Source: JAWLGZ01 sp041690635
GTDB lineage: Bacteria; Pseudomonadota; Gammaproteobacteria; Thiohalomonadales; Thiohalomonadaceae
NCBI GenBank assembly: GCA_041690635.1
Contig: JAWLGZ010000004.1
Coordinates: 310,001 to 374,000, forward strand
Direction: 5' to 3'
Length of the DNA stretch: 64,000 nucleotides
The notes below the pieces were generated by a model, which made no database searches, was not told where the DNA came from, and saw only the letters and a program-made list of their open reading frames with translations. The translations under genes and the position numbers were made by a program. Of this stretch, positions 41,503 to 50,202 are shown piece by piece (position 1 is the stretch's first letter; the number at the start of each line of letters is the position of its first letter).

Positions 41503-41772
41503 TCACCTGTCGTAGGGCTCGCCGGTCCGCGGCGCGCTCGCCGCCTGCGTGTCCAGCGACTGCCGGTACTGAACGCAGCCCCTGATGAACTCCGGCCATT
41601 CAGGCACCACCGGCAGGGGATCCGTCTTCTCCGGCAGCAGACCCCAAAGGGCCGGGTGATGCCAACAAAGCGCATGCCCACTGCTGTCGCGGTGCTGCCG
41701 AATACCCTGCCGCAGCTTTCTCACCTCCCGGATCAGATCATCGCGTGTCATCTGGTCGAGGTCTTCGTCCAT
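41503..41772 (-). CDS. Small conserved-type hypothetical protein
   Basis: The 89-residue acidic protein has an N-terminal helix (MTRDDLIREVRKLRQGIRQHRDSSGHALCWHHPALWGLLPE) with one Cys and several His that could bind metal. I recall similar short proteins of unknown function in sulfur-oxidising Gammaproteobacteria, but no function can be assigned. The ATG at 41772 follows GGAGAG. It is divergent from dnaE2 and shares its control region. Confidence 0.65.
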   Translation of the reverse strand: MDEDLDQMTRDDLIREVRKLRQGIRQHRDSSGHALCWHHPALWGLLPEKTDPLPVVPEWPEFIRGCVQYRQSLDTQAASAPRTGEPYDR

Positions 41773-41929
41773 GCCGCTCTCCCCGTGGTCTCCGCTGCCC
41801 GGCGTATGGCTTGCCAAGGCAAGGTCGCGCACACCGAAATGCTCCGCAAAGTGTGGCAGTTTTCCCGGGAAGGTTGGAATTCCGCGCACAAGCTTACCGG
41901 ACCCGTGGCAGCTTGCCATTTTCTGCATT

Positions 41930-41949
41930 TAGTGTATTTATATACACTA
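41930..41949. promoter_or_regulatory. Candidate LexA operator of dnaE2
   Basis: TAGTGTATTTATATACACTA is an almost perfect 20-bp palindrome and shares the outer bases T-GTGTA and ACACTA with the site in front of lexA. A TTGCCA -35-like element is at 41913-41918, so the operator covers the -10 region. Confidence 0.75.
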
Positions 41950-41978
41950 CATGTCCGATTGGCAGCCGTCACACGGAA

Positions 41979-44900
41979 ATGACCCGAGACACCGATGCAG
42001 CGATGCGCTGTCCAAACACCCACATGCCCCTTCCCCTATACGCCGAACTGCACTGCCTGACCAACTTCACCTTCCTGCGCGGGGCCTCCCACGCGGAGGA
42101 GCTGGTGGAGCGTGCGGCGGAGCTGGGCTACGCGGCGCTGGCGATCACCGACGAATGTTCACTGGCTGGGGTGGTACGGGCACACCTGGCGGCGCGGGAG
42201 GCGGGGCTGAAGCTGATCGTGGGCACGGAGTTGCGGCTCGCCGACGGTTTGCGGCTGGTGCTGCTGGCAACCCATCGGGACGGCTACGGAAACCTATCCG
42301 AACTGATTACGCGCGGGCGGATGGGGGCCACCAAGGGGCGCTATCGGCTGGGGCGTTCCGATCTTGCGGACGGGGTGCCGGGGTGTCTGGCCATCTGGCT
42401 GCCGGGGGACGCCGTTGCGGACGGCCGGTGGGTGGCGGAGACCTTTGCGGGAAGGGCCTGGCTGGGGGTGGAATTGCACCGGGGAAGGGACGACAACGAA
42501 CGGCTTGCCCGGCTGCGGCGGCTGGGGGTCGAGACCGGACTGCCGCCGGTGGCCTGCGGCGACGTGCACATGCATGTGCGGGCGCGGCGACCGTTGCAGG
42601 ACCTGCTGACCGCCATCCGGCTCAACACACCGGTGGCCGAGTGCGGCCACGCCCTCTTTCCCAACGGGGAGCGCCATCTGCGCACGCGGCGGCGGCTGGC
42701 ACACCTCTATCCGCCGGACCTGATGGCCGAGAGTGTGCACATCGCCGAACGCTGCCGCTTCTCGCTGGAGGAGCTGCGCTACGAGTATCCGGACGAACTG
42801 GTCCCGGCCGGCACCACGCCTGCCGACCACCTGCGCCGCTTGACGGAGGAAGGGGCGCTAAGGCGCTGGCCGGCGGGGATGCCGGAGAAGGTGCGCGCAC
42901 TGGTGGAGCACGAGCTTTCGCTTATCGCGGAGCTGCGCTACGAGCCCTACTTCCTCACCGTCCACGACATCGTCGCCTTCGCCCGCGGCCGGGGGATCCT
43001 CTGCCAGGGGCGCGGCTCGGCCGCCAACTCCGCGGTCTGCTACTGCCTCGGCATTACCGAGGTGGACCCGGCGCGCATGGAGATGCTGTTCGAGCGGTTC
43101 ATCTCCAAGGAGCGCAACGAGCCGCCCGATATCGACGTGGACTTCGAGCACGAGCGGCGCGAGGAGGTGATCCAGTACCTCTACGGCAAGTACGGCCGGG
43201 AGCGGGCGGCGCTGGCCGCGGCGGTGATCACCTACCGCCCGAAGAGCGCCATCCGCGACGCCGGCAAGGCGCTCGGCTTCTCGCCGGAGCAGGTGGACCG
43301 CCTCGCCCGCAACCACGCCTGGTGGGACGGACGGGAGGTGGCGGCCGAACGGCTCACCGAGATCGGCTTCGACCCGGAAAACCCGCGCATCCGCATGCTG
43401 ACCGGCGCGGTCGACGCACTAATCGGCTTTCCCCGCCACCTCTCCCAGCACGTGGGGGGCTTCGTCATCTCCCGCGGGCCGCTGTCACGGCTGGTGCCGA
43501 TCGAGAACGCCGCCATGCCGGAGCGCTCCATCATCCAGTGGGACAAGGACGACCTGGACGCCCTCGGCCTGCTCAAGGTGGACGTGCTGGCGCTGGGGAT
43601 GCTCACCGCCATCCGCAAGGCGCTGGCGCTCATCTCGAAGCACCGTAACCGGCCCATAGCCCTGGCCGACATCCCGCCCGAGGACCCGGCGGTCTACGCC
43701 ATGATCAGCCGCGCCGATACCATCGGCGTGTTCCAGATCGAGTCACGGGCGCAGATGAGCATGCTGCCGCGCTTAAAGCCCAACACCTTCTACGACCTGG
43801 TGATCGAGGTGGCGATCATCCGCCCCGGCCCGATTCAGGGGAACATGGTCCACCCCTTCCTGCGCCGCCGGCAGGGACTGGAGCCGATCGTCTACCCGAG
43901 CCCGGAGGTGGAGTCGGTGCTGAAGCGCACCCTGGGGGTACCCATCTTCCAGGAGCAGGTGATCAAGCTGGCGATGGTGGCGGCCGGCTTCTCCGCCGGC
44001 GAGGCGGACGGGCTGCGGCGGGCACTCGCCGCCTGGAAGCGCAAGGGGAAGCTGCAGCAGTATCAGGAGAAGCTCATCGCCGGCATGCTCGAGCGCGGCT
44101 ATCCGCGGGAGTTTGCCGAGCGGGTCTACGCCCAGATCGAGGGGTTCGGCGAGTACGGCTTCCCCGAGTCCCACGCCGCCAGCTTCGCCCTCCTCGCCTA
44201 CGCCTCCGCCTGGCTCAAGTGCCACGAACCGGCCGCCTTCACCTGTGCCCTCCTGAACAGCTGGCCGATGGGGTTCTACGCCCCGGCGCAGCTGGTGCAG
44301 GATGTGCGGCGGCACGGGGTGGAGGTGCGGGCGGTGGATGTGACCGCCAGCGACTGGGACTGCACGCTGGAACCCGTGGAGGATGATTTGGCGATTCGGC
44401 TGGGGCTACGGCTGGTGAAGGGGCTGTCGCGGGTCGGGGCGGAACGGATCGTCGCGGCCCGCGGGGAGACGCAGTTCACCAATATCCCGGACCTCACCCA
44501 CCGCGCCGGACTCGACCGCCGCGACCGGGAGGCATTGGCCGCCGCCGGCGCCTTGGCTACGCTGGCCGGGGACCGCCACCAGGCACGCTGGCAGATCCTC
44601 GGCGCGGAGAGCCCGCCGCCCCTGTTCCGGGGCGGGGCCGAATCCGGCTCCCCTGGGCCCGGCCCCCGCAAACCCGCGCCGCTGCCCGCCCCCACCGAGG
44701 GGGAGGATCTGCTGGCCGACTACGCCAGCGTCGGTTTCACCCTCGGCCGCCACCCGCTGGCCCTCCTGCGCCCGCAGCTGAACCGCCTGCGCATCGTCAC
44801 CGCCGCGCACATCGCCGCCCTCCCCCACGGCCGCTTCATCCGCACCGCCGGGCTGGTCACCATCCGCCAGCGGCCGGCCAGTGCCGCCGGGGTGATCTTC

Positions 44901-45113
44901 GTCACCATCGAGGACGAGACCGGTCTGGTGAACCTGGTCGTGTGGCCGAAGCTCATCGAAAGGCAGCGGCGCGAACTGCTGGGGGCGCGCCTGCTCGGGG
45001 TCTCCGGGCAGATCCAGAAACAGGACGGCGTGCTCCATGTGGTGGCCCGCCGCCTCTACGACCACAGCGACCTGCTCGGGGCACTCGATGCCCCCTCGCG
45101 CAATTTTCGTTAA
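41979..45113 (+). CDS. dnaE2: DnaE2, error-prone DNA polymerase III alpha subunit (ImuC)
   Basis: The 1044-residue C-family polymerase starts with the PHP domain (YAELHCLTNFTFLRGASHAEELVERAAELGY). The polymerase core has GRGSAANSAVCYCLGITEVDP, the catalytic PPDIDVDFEHERREEVIQYLY and FQIESRAQMSMLPRLKP. The C-terminus has the OB fold (RTAGLVTIRQRPASAAGVIFVTIEDETG). The length is that of DnaE2 rather than DnaE1. With ImuA/ImuB it carries out SOS mutagenesis. It is apart from imuAB but behind a matching operator. The ATG at 41979 is the first in-frame start after the operator; 42003 and 42024 are alternatives. Confidence 0.95.
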   Translation: MTRDTDAAMRCPNTHMPLPLYAELHCLTNFTFLRGASHAEELVERAAELGYAALAITDECSLAGVVRAHLAAREAGLKLIVGTELRLADGLRLVLLATHRDGYGNLSELITRGRMGATKGRYRLGRSDLADGVPGCLAIWLPGDAVADGRWVAETFAGRAWLGVELHRGRDDNERLARLRRLGVETGLPPVACGDVHMHVRARRPLQDLLTAIRLNTPVAECGHALFPNGERHLRTRRRLAHLYPPDLMAESVHIAERCRFSLEELRYEYPDELVPAGTTPADHLRRLTEEGALRRWPAGMPEKVRALVEHELSLIAELRYEPYFLTVHDIVAFARGRGILCQGRGSAANSAVCYCLGITEVDPARMEMLFERFISKERNEPPDIDVDFEHERREEVIQYLYGKYGRERAALAAAVITYRPKSAIRDAGKALGFSPEQVDRLARNHAWWDGREVAAERLTEIGFDPENPRIRMLTGAVDALIGFPRHLSQHVGGFVISRGPLSRLVPIENAAMPERSIIQWDKDDLDALGLLKVDVLALGMLTAIRKALALISKHRNRPIALADIPPEDPAVYAMISRADTIGVFQIESRAQMSMLPRLKPNTFYDLVIEVAIIRPGPIQGNMVHPFLRRRQGLEPIVYPSPEVESVLKRTLGVPIFQEQVIKLAMVAAGFSAGEADGLRRALAAWKRKGKLQQYQEKLIAGMLERGYPREFAERVYAQIEGFGEYGFPESHAASFALLAYASAWLKCHEPAAFTCALLNSWPMGFYAPAQLVQDVRRHGVEVRAVDVTASDWDCTLEPVEDDLAIRLGLRLVKGLSRVGAERIVAARGETQFTNIPDLTHRAGLDRRDREALAAAGALATLAGDRHQARWQILGAESPPPLFRGGAESGSPGPGPRKPAPLPAPTEGEDLLADYASVGFTLGRHPLALLRPQLNRLRIVTAAHIAALPHGRFIRTAGLVTIRQRPASAAGVIFVTIEDETGLVNLVVWPKLIERQRRELLGARLLGVSGQIQKQDGVLHVVARRLYDHSDLLGALDAPSRNFR

Positions 45114-45199
45114 CTCCCGGGCTTTCCCATTCCATCGCAGCGGACTACCATCGACGCGGTACAGGGAGCGTGTTCCGTACCTTTCAACAAAAGAGTCCG

Positions 45200-45628
45200 A
45201 TGCAAAAGACACGAATCCCTGTCTACAACGACTCCACCGGTGTCCCCAACATCTACATCTGGGAGGAGACCCCGGACGGCTACTTCCGCCGTACCGGCGA
45301 ACAGCCGCTGGGTGCGCTGCGGGGCGGTATCGAGGACATCGGGCCGCAGGTGGGTGAACTCCTCTCCCACCGCTCCGACCGGGAGCGGCGGAGGTGGGAC
45401 ACGCCCACCGTGCGCTACCACCTCGGCCATCCCCAGAGCTGGTATCAGTTCATCCGCGATCGGCTCAAGGAACGCCGGATTGTCGTCGTCACCACCCCGG
45501 TGATGCTGGCGCGCGTGCTGAAGTTTGATGTCCACGAGATCAACTTCAAGCGAAGCGCCTCCCTCTCCACCATCCGCATCATGATCAACCGCTACGCCGA
45601 GGCGCTGGATATCTGGCTGAAGGAGTGA
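45200..45628 (+). CDS. Hypothetical protein downstream of dnaE2
   Basis: The 142-residue soluble protein has no recognised domain. The N-terminal half is polar with GVPNIYIWEETPDGYFRRTGEQ; the C-terminal half is basic and probably alpha/beta (YQFIRDRLKERRIVVVTTPVMLARVLKFDVHEINFKRSASLSTIRIMINRYAEAL), which could bind nucleic acid. It lies 86 bp after dnaE2 and 36 bp before acetate kinase on the same strand. Confidence 0.6.
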   Translation: MQKTRIPVYNDSTGVPNIYIWEETPDGYFRRTGEQPLGALRGGIEDIGPQVGELLSHRSDRERRRWDTPTVRYHLGHPQSWYQFIRDRLKERRIVVVTTPVMLARVLKFDVHEINFKRSASLSTIRIMINRYAEALDIWLKE

Positions 45629-45664
45629 TCTGGACGCGGGACGGCCGCTGCTATCCTTCGCTGC

Positions 45665-46756
45665 ATGAAGGTGCTGACGGTCAATACCGGCAGTTCATCG
45701 GTCAAGCTGGGCCTCTACCGCGTCGATAACGGCGAGTGTCATCGGCTGCGTGACCGCTCCCTGGCCCGCGATGCGGGGGAGCCGGATGCGCTGATCGGCG
45801 AGTTCCTCGCCGATGAGGTGCCGGACGCGGCGGCGCACCGGGTGGTCCACGGCGGCGGGCTCTTCTCCGACTCGGTACGCCTCACTCCCGAAATCGAGAC
45901 CCGCATCCGCCACGCGGTCACCCTGGCGCCCCTGCACAACACCATCGCCTACGGCTGGATCGAAGGAACCTACCGCCTGCTTGGCGACGACCTCCCTCAG
46001 GTGGTGGTATTCGATACCGCCTTTTTCGCCGACCTGCCGCCGGCGGCTTCCGACTACACCCTGCCCCGCGACCTGACGGAGAAGTACGGCCTGCGCCGCT
46101 ACGGTTTCCACGGCATCGCCCACCGGGCGCTCGCCGAGCGCTGGCGCGAACTGCATCCGGGCGGCGGGGGGCGCATCGTCACCCTCCAGCTCGGCGGCGG
46201 CGCCTCGGTGACGGCCATCCGCGACGGGCAACCGCTCGATACCTCCATGGGTTTCACCCCCAACGAAGGGCTGGTGATGGCGACCCGCTGCGGCGACATC
46301 GACCCGGGTCTGGTCACCTTCCTCATGGCGCGCGAGAAGCTCTCGCCGGAGCAGATGGATGACATCCTCAACCGCGCCAGCGGGCTGGTGGCCGTGGCGG
46401 GGGGAGACGGCAGCGCGGGTACCCTGATCGGTTCCAGCTCGCCGGAGGCTCGGCTTGCAGTGGATATCTACAGCCACCGCATCCGCAAATACATCGGCGC
46501 CTATCTCGCCGTGCTCGGCGGGGCGGACGGGATCGTGTTCGGCGGCGGAATCGGGGAGCATGTGCCGGAGGTGCGGGAGCGGGCGCTGGCGCAGATGGCC
46601 TGGTGTGGGGTGGAGATCGATAGGGAGGCCAACCGGCAGGCACGCGGCGGTGAGGCGCGCATCAGCGCGGCGGAGAGCCGTGTGGAGGTGTGGGTCGTCC
46701 CGGTGGACGAGGCGCGCATCCTGGCCGTGGAGGCGGCGCGGCTGGCAGGCCCGTAG
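45665..46756 (+). CDS. ackA: Acetate/propionate kinase
   Basis: Makes ATP from acetyl phosphate and ADP. The 363-residue ASKHA-fold enzyme has VNTGSSSVKLGL, YGFHGIAHRAL (catalytic His region), LGGGASVTAIRDGQPLDTSMGFTPNEGLVMATRCGDIDPG and VFGGGIGEH. It is somewhat shorter than the usual 400 residues, with a reduced early region. No phosphotransacetylase gene is adjacent. Confidence 0.93.
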   Translation: MKVLTVNTGSSSVKLGLYRVDNGECHRLRDRSLARDAGEPDALIGEFLADEVPDAAAHRVVHGGGLFSDSVRLTPEIETRIRHAVTLAPLHNTIAYGWIEGTYRLLGDDLPQVVVFDTAFFADLPPAASDYTLPRDLTEKYGLRRYGFHGIAHRALAERWRELHPGGGGRIVTLQLGGGASVTAIRDGQPLDTSMGFTPNEGLVMATRCGDIDPGLVTFLMAREKLSPEQMDDILNRASGLVAVAGGDGSAGTLIGSSSPEARLAVDIYSHRIRKYIGAYLAVLGGADGIVFGGGIGEHVPEVRERALAQMAWCGVEIDREANRQARGGEARISAAESRVEVWVVPVDEARILAVEAARLAGP

Positions 46757-47038
46757 GGAGCAATCGTATTGCGCCTGATGGCGTTTGCAATGGAGCACGG
46801 CGATTCAACCTAAACCGCAGTTACTCTCGCAAAGACGCCGAGTACGCCAAGAAAAACAAACTGTTGTACCAATGAACAGCCCCACCTTCCGGGTGGAACC
46901 GAAACGACTGCCTTGTTTCTGTTTTCTCTGCGTCTTTCGGCAAGTTGCTCCTGCATTGCCCTACCTCGTGCTTCCATGCACTCGTTCGTCTTGGCGAGAG
47001 TCCAGCTGCCGTTTTTATCGGCGCAATAGGATTGCGCC
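46753..47038. repeat. Mosaic of dispersed intergenic repeats
   Basis: This 310-bp interval between ackA and trkH has no convincing gene. It begins with a hairpin GGAGCAAT-CGT-ATTGCGCC (46757-46775) and ends with the related perfect hairpin GGCGCAAT-AGG-ATTGCGCC (47020-47038). Between them are inverted arms of the CGCAAAGACGCC type near 46826 and 46935, and CGTCTTGGCGAGAG near 46988. It looks like short repeats that have landed in or next to each other. Confidence 0.6.
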
Positions 47039-47065
47039 CTACGACGTGCAGCCCGCCGGATCAGG

Positions 47066-48544
47066 CTACTCCCGCCAGAAGCTCGGCGTCAGCAGTACCA
47101 GAATGGTGAACAGCTCCAGCCGGCCGAGCAGCATGGCAGCGGCCAGCCACCACTTCGCCCCGTCGCTGACGTGCCCGAAGTTGCTGCTGACCTCGCCCAG
47201 GGCGGGACCCAGGTTGTTCAGCATGCTGGCGACGGCGCCGAACGCGGTCACCTGGTCCATCCCGTAGGTCATCATCACCACCATCAGGAAGGCGAACACC
47301 GCGACATACAGGGCGAAAAAGGCCCACACCGCATCCACCACCCGCGGAGAGACCACCCGGTCCCCCAGTTTGATGGGGCGCACCAGGCGCGGATGCACCA
47401 GCCGCTGCACCTCCAGAATCCCCTGCTTCCACAGCAGCACGAACCGGATCACCTTCATGCCGCCCGCAGTGGAGCCGGCGCAGCCGCCGACAAAAGAGGC
47501 GAAGATGATAATCACCGGCAGCGCCAGCGGCCAGTAGGCGAAGTCGTCGATGCCGTAGCCGGTGGTGGTCAGCACCGCCACCACCTCGAACGCACCGTAA
47601 CGCAACGCCTCCAGGGGTTCGCTGCGCGCGCCGCTGGTAAACAGCATCACCGACACCACGGCGACGAGCACCACCAGCAGCACAAAAAAGGCGCGCACCT
47701 CGGGGTTGTTCCAGTAGGTCATCGGCGAGCCGCGCCGCATCGCCACAAAGTGCACTGCGAAGTGGATGGAGCCCAGAATCATGAACACCATCGCGATCGC
47801 CTCGATGAGCGGGCTGTCGAAGAAGGCGAGGCTGGCGTCGTGGGTGGAGAACCCGGCGGTGGAGACGGTGGTGAGACTGTGGGCGATGGCATCGAACACG
47901 CTCATGCCGGCCATCCAGTAGGCCAAGGCGCAGCCGATGGTCAGACCGACATAGATGCGCCACAACATGCGCGCGGTCTGGGTGATGCGCGGGGTGATCT
48001 TCTCATCCTTCATCGGCCCGGGCGTCTCGGCACGATAGAGCTGCATACCGCCGACGCCGAGCATCGGCAGCAAGGCAACCGCCAGCACGATGAAGCCCAG
48101 GCCGCCGAGCCACTGGATCTCCTGGCGGTACATCAGGATTGAGGGGGGCAGGGTGTCCAGCCCGGTCAGCACCGTGGCGCCGGTGGTGGTATAGCCGGAG
48201 ACCGACTCGAACACCGCGTCGGCCACGCTCATCTCCAGGCCGAACAGAAACGGCAAACTGCCGAGCGTGCCCATGACGAGCCAGAACATCGCCACCACGA
48301 TGAACCCGTCGCGGGCGTACATGTGCATCTTCGCCCCGCGGAACGGCAGCCACAGCCCGAGGCCCGCGACAAGGCTCAGGAACAGCGTGATGGAGAAATG
48401 GCCCAGCTCGTTGTCCTGATAGATGAGGGAGACAACGATGGGGGGGATCAGACTGACGCTGAACAGCATCAGAAGAATGCCCAGAGTTCGGAGGACGAGA
48501 GCAGATTGCATTGTTGGGTTCTTGGGCCTGTCCAGCGCGCGCAT
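47066..48544 (-). CDS. trkH: TrkH-family potassium uptake channel subunit
   Basis: The 492-residue membrane protein has the four selectivity-filter repeats of TrkH/KtrB: TTTGATVLTGL, STAGFSTHD, TTTGYGIDD and NNLGPALGEV, each after a pore helix. It takes up K+ together with a TrkA-type regulator, which is not in this window. It is divergent from the HAD phosphatase gene. Confidence 0.95.
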   Translation of the reverse strand: MRALDRPKNPTMQSALVLRTLGILLMLFSVSLIPPIVVSLIYQDNELGHFSITLFLSLVAGLGLWLPFRGAKMHMYARDGFIVVAMFWLVMGTLGSLPFLFGLEMSVADAVFESVSGYTTTGATVLTGLDTLPPSILMYRQEIQWLGGLGFIVLAVALLPMLGVGGMQLYRAETPGPMKDEKITPRITQTARMLWRIYVGLTIGCALAYWMAGMSVFDAIAHSLTTVSTAGFSTHDASLAFFDSPLIEAIAMVFMILGSIHFAVHFVAMRRGSPMTYWNNPEVRAFFVLLVVLVAVVSVMLFTSGARSEPLEALRYGAFEVVAVLTTTGYGIDDFAYWPLALPVIIIFASFVGGCAGSTAGGMKVIRFVLLWKQGILEVQRLVHPRLVRPIKLGDRVVSPRVVDAVWAFFALYVAVFAFLMVVMMTYGMDQVTAFGAVASMLNNLGPALGEVSSNFGHVSDGAKWWLAAAMLLGRLELFTILVLLTPSFWRE

Positions 48545-48619
48545 TCTAGAGGGTTACCCCCCTGGGTACCACCCCGGCCGATGCGCGCATGCTCCGCACC
48601 CGGCGTATAATACCCCCTT

Positions 48620-49471
48620 ATGCGGCGACTGCTCCTCTGCTCCGACCTCGACCGGACCCTCCTGCCCAATGGCCGCCAGCCGGAATCCCCGCAAGCCCGT
48701 CCTCTGCTCCGCCGGCTGGCCGCCCGCCCCGAGGTGACCCTGGTCTACGTCAGCGGCCGTGACCGGCGGCTGCTCACCGAAGCGATCGAGCAGTACGATA
48801 TCCCGCTGCCCGATTACGCCATCGGCGATGTGGGTACCACCCTCTACGAAATCCAGGGCGACCGGTGGCAGCTCTGGCAGCGGTGGAGCGATGAGATCGG
48901 GATGGACTGGAACGGGCTCGATCAGCACCGGCTGGCCGGCCTGTTCACCGATCTGGAACCGCTTCGCCTCCAGGAGCCGGAAAAGCAGAACACCTGGAAA
49001 CTCAGTTACTACGCCCCCCTGGGGGTGGATAGGGACCGGCTGTTAGACGAAATGCGGCAGCGCCTGGAGCGCCACCGGGTGTACGCCAACCTCATCTGGA
49101 GCGTGGACGAGGTGAGCGGCACCGGCCTGCTCGACCTGCTGCCAGCGAGCGCAAACAAACTCCACGCCATCCGCTTCCTCATGGAACAGACCGGCGCCAC
49201 CCCCGGCGATACCCTGTTTGCCGGTGACAGCGGCAACGACCTGGAGGTGCTCACCAGCGGCCTTCCTTCGATACTGGTGCGGAACGCCGCCGATGAGGTC
49301 CGCGAGGCCGCCCTGCACGGGAGCGGTTCCGCCAACACGCTCTATCTCGCCCGCGGCGGCTTCCTGGGCATGAACGGCAACTACAGCGCCGGTGTGCTGG
49401 AGGGGGTCGCCCACTTCTTTCCCGCTGTGATCGACTGGCTGACCGAGCCCGAAACACCCGTTTCTCCCTGA
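48620..49471 (+). CDS. HAD-superfamily sucrose-phosphatase-like hydrolase
   Basis: The 283-residue protein is of the HAD-IIB type with CSDLDRTLL (DxDxT nucleophile), VSGRDRRLL, and GDSGNDLEVL near residue 210. It resembles sucrose-6-phosphate phosphatase and related compatible-solute phosphatases (mannosylfructose or glucosylglycerol types); no matching synthase is adjacent. TATAAT at 48606-48611 ends only 8 bases before the ATG and no ribosome site is visible, so the message may be leaderless. Confidence 0.82.
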   Translation: MRRLLLCSDLDRTLLPNGRQPESPQARPLLRRLAARPEVTLVYVSGRDRRLLTEAIEQYDIPLPDYAIGDVGTTLYEIQGDRWQLWQRWSDEIGMDWNGLDQHRLAGLFTDLEPLRLQEPEKQNTWKLSYYAPLGVDRDRLLDEMRQRLERHRVYANLIWSVDEVSGTGLLDLLPASANKLHAIRFLMEQTGATPGDTLFAGDSGNDLEVLTSGLPSILVRNAADEVREAALHGSGSANTLYLARGGFLGMNGNYSAGVLEGVAHFFPAVIDWLTEPETPVSP

Positions 49472-49571
49472 CAAGCACGGTGGCAGCCCGCGATGGGGCG
49501 GTGCTCCGTTCCCGGCAGCTATCGCGGCTTCCTCCCCCTTCAATGCCCGGCATGGCCGCCACGGGCGCCTG

Positions 49572-49758
49572 CTAGAGCACCGAACAGATAAACGAGCGTT
49601 GCTTAATCGCCTTGCTCCGTAGGAGCCCGGCCCTCCGGGCGAACAGCGGTGAAGCCGCTTCCCCCGTTTGCTCCCGTAGGCCCATTCGCCCGCGGGGGCG
49701 GGCTCCTACACCTGCCCGGCTCTTGGACAATGTTCCAGTTATCTGTTCGGTGCTCTAG
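49572..49758. mobile_element. MITE-like element next to the archease gene
   Basis: The element is flanked by CTAG at 49572-49575 and 49755-49758, a clean 4-bp duplication. Its ends are perfect 16-bp inverted repeats, AGCACCGAACAGATAA (49576-49591) and the complement ending at 49754. The middle carries a second inverted repeat, GTAGGAGCCCG (49619-49629) with CGGGCTCCTAC (near 49699-49709), the common REP-like sequence of Gammaproteobacteria. No transposase gene is present. The right end lies 10 bp before the archease ATG. Confidence 0.85.
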
Positions 49759-49767
49759 GATTCGTCT

Positions 49768-50190
49768 ATGGGCGCCGAGCGCTGGAGCCACTTTCCCCAC
49801 GCCGCAGATGTCGGCATCCGTGGCGCCGGGCCCGACCCGGCGAGCGCCTTCGAGCAGGCCGCACTGGCCCTGACCGCCGTGATCACCGACCTGGACCGCG
49901 TGAGACCGGATCAATCCCTCACTGTCACCTGCGACGCACCCGATCTCGAACTGCTCTTCTACTGCTGGCTCAATCGGGTGATCTGGGCGATGGCCACCGA
50001 GCGGATGCTGTTCCGGCGCTTCGATGTCCGCATCGATGGCGAACGATTGATGGCCACGCTGTGGGGCGAACCGGTCGACCGGGCGCGCCACCAGCCCGCG
50101 GTGGAGCCCAAGGGGGCGACCTTCACCGAACTGGCGGTGAAACCTGATGATCACGGCCAGTGGACGGCGCAGTGCGTGGTGGACGTTTGA
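49768..50190 (+). CDS. Archease
   Basis: Archease is the small cofactor protein that helps RtcB guanylylation and turnover. The 140-residue protein begins ERWSHFPHAADVGIRGAG with the conserved His and Asp and has DLELLFYCWLNRVIWAMATERMLF, typical of the family. rtcB follows 12 bp later. The ribosome site AGGA at 49757-49760 straddles the right edge of the adjacent MITE-like element. Confidence 0.92.
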   Translation: MGAERWSHFPHAADVGIRGAGPDPASAFEQAALALTAVITDLDRVRPDQSLTVTCDAPDLELLFYCWLNRVIWAMATERMLFRRFDVRIDGERLMATLWGEPVDRARHQPAVEPKGATFTELAVKPDDHGQWTAQCVVDV

Positions 50191-50202
50191 GGGAGGCGTG
50201 AC

